Shown piece by piece: positions 63,870 through 64,000 of a stretch of DNA of 64,000 nucleotides. Source of the DNA: Streptomyces sp. NBC_00461 (GTDB lineage: Bacteria; Actinomycetota; Actinomycetes; Streptomycetales; Streptomycetaceae); contig NZ_CP107902.1 in the NCBI RefSeq assembly GCF_036013935.1, forward strand, positions 7,597,001 to 7,661,000, written 5' to 3'. The translations under genes were made by a program, and so were the position numbers. The notes under the pieces are model-generated. The model was not told the DNA's origin and searched no databases. It worked only from the letters and a program-made list of their open reading frames with translations. Every line of letters starts with the position of its first letter. Within the stretch, counting starts at the first letter, position 1.

Positions 63870-64000
63870 CGTGGCTCCTTCACCCTCACGAATTCCCCAC
63901 CGGCCGAAGGGGGAGGCGGTCGCTTGTCCTCCGGTCGGAGACGACGCCTCTCGCCGAACGAACCCGGTACCGGACCCCTTGCCGGTCGGCCAGAGGCCAC

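Overview
The window is very GC-rich, with strong third-position GC bias, GTG starts, 4-base gene overlaps and many leaderless-looking promoters. Together with a Streptomyces subtilisin inhibitor homologue, an SAV2148-type HEPN protein, an Rv2466c-type mycothiol reductase and a lincosamide/macrolide resistance locus like that of S. lividans, this points to a Streptomyces chromosome. I saw no rRNA, tRNA, phage, insertion sequence or CRISPR array.

Layout. 1-2.5 kb: two M14 carboxypeptidase paralogues around a secreted protease inhibitor. 2.7-8.5 kb: treY and treX (trehalose from glycogen), separated by a 1.2 kb decayed, repeat-rich stretch that ends in a perfect 60-bp palindrome. 8.6-10.8 kb: a copper amine oxidase split into two secreted proteins. 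10.9-13.9 kb: HEPN protein, DnaQ-type exonuclease, aminoglycoside-phosphotransferase-like kinase. 14.1-17.2 kb: sugar ABC importer without its own ATPase. 17.2-18.9 kb: a truncated erm (lrm-like) remnant and an intact macrolide glycosyltransferase with a promoter/operator. 19-27.5 kb: MMPL exporter, DUF1697, ketopantoate-reductase-like, DinB-like and mycothiol-reductase-like proteins, and a large secreted beta-helix/FN3 protein. 27.6-37 kb: one minus-strand sulfur region running sir, a CxxC mini-protein, cysH, cysC, cysD, cysN, ssuA, ssuB, ssuC and sirohydrochlorin chelatase, with a conserved-type leader peptide before sir and a possible second one before ssuA.

37-42.6 kb holds a GNAT protein, a secreted protein, a GAF/winged-helix regulator and an AidB-like acyl-CoA dehydrogenase. 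42.7-51.7 kb is the most striking locus: a six-gene minus-strand operon with sbnA/sbnB-type synthesis of L-2,3-diaminopropionate, a TauD/SyrP-like dioxygenase, a stand-alone adenylation-carrier protein, a carrier protein fused to the membrane-embedded C-terminal half of a poly-epsilon-lysine-synthetase (Pls)-like enzyme, and a DUF418-like membrane protein. I infer a split (in trans) non-alpha poly-amino-acid type pathway acting on diaminopropionate or a close relative.

52-56 kb: a YihY/BrkB protein, a deletion scar joining 5'-truncated NmrA-like and AraC genes head to head, then a regulator and two VOC proteins. 56-64 kb: a xylan/arabinan-type utilisation operon (binding protein, two permeases, GH43 beta-xylosidase) flanked by two LacI regulators with candidate operators.
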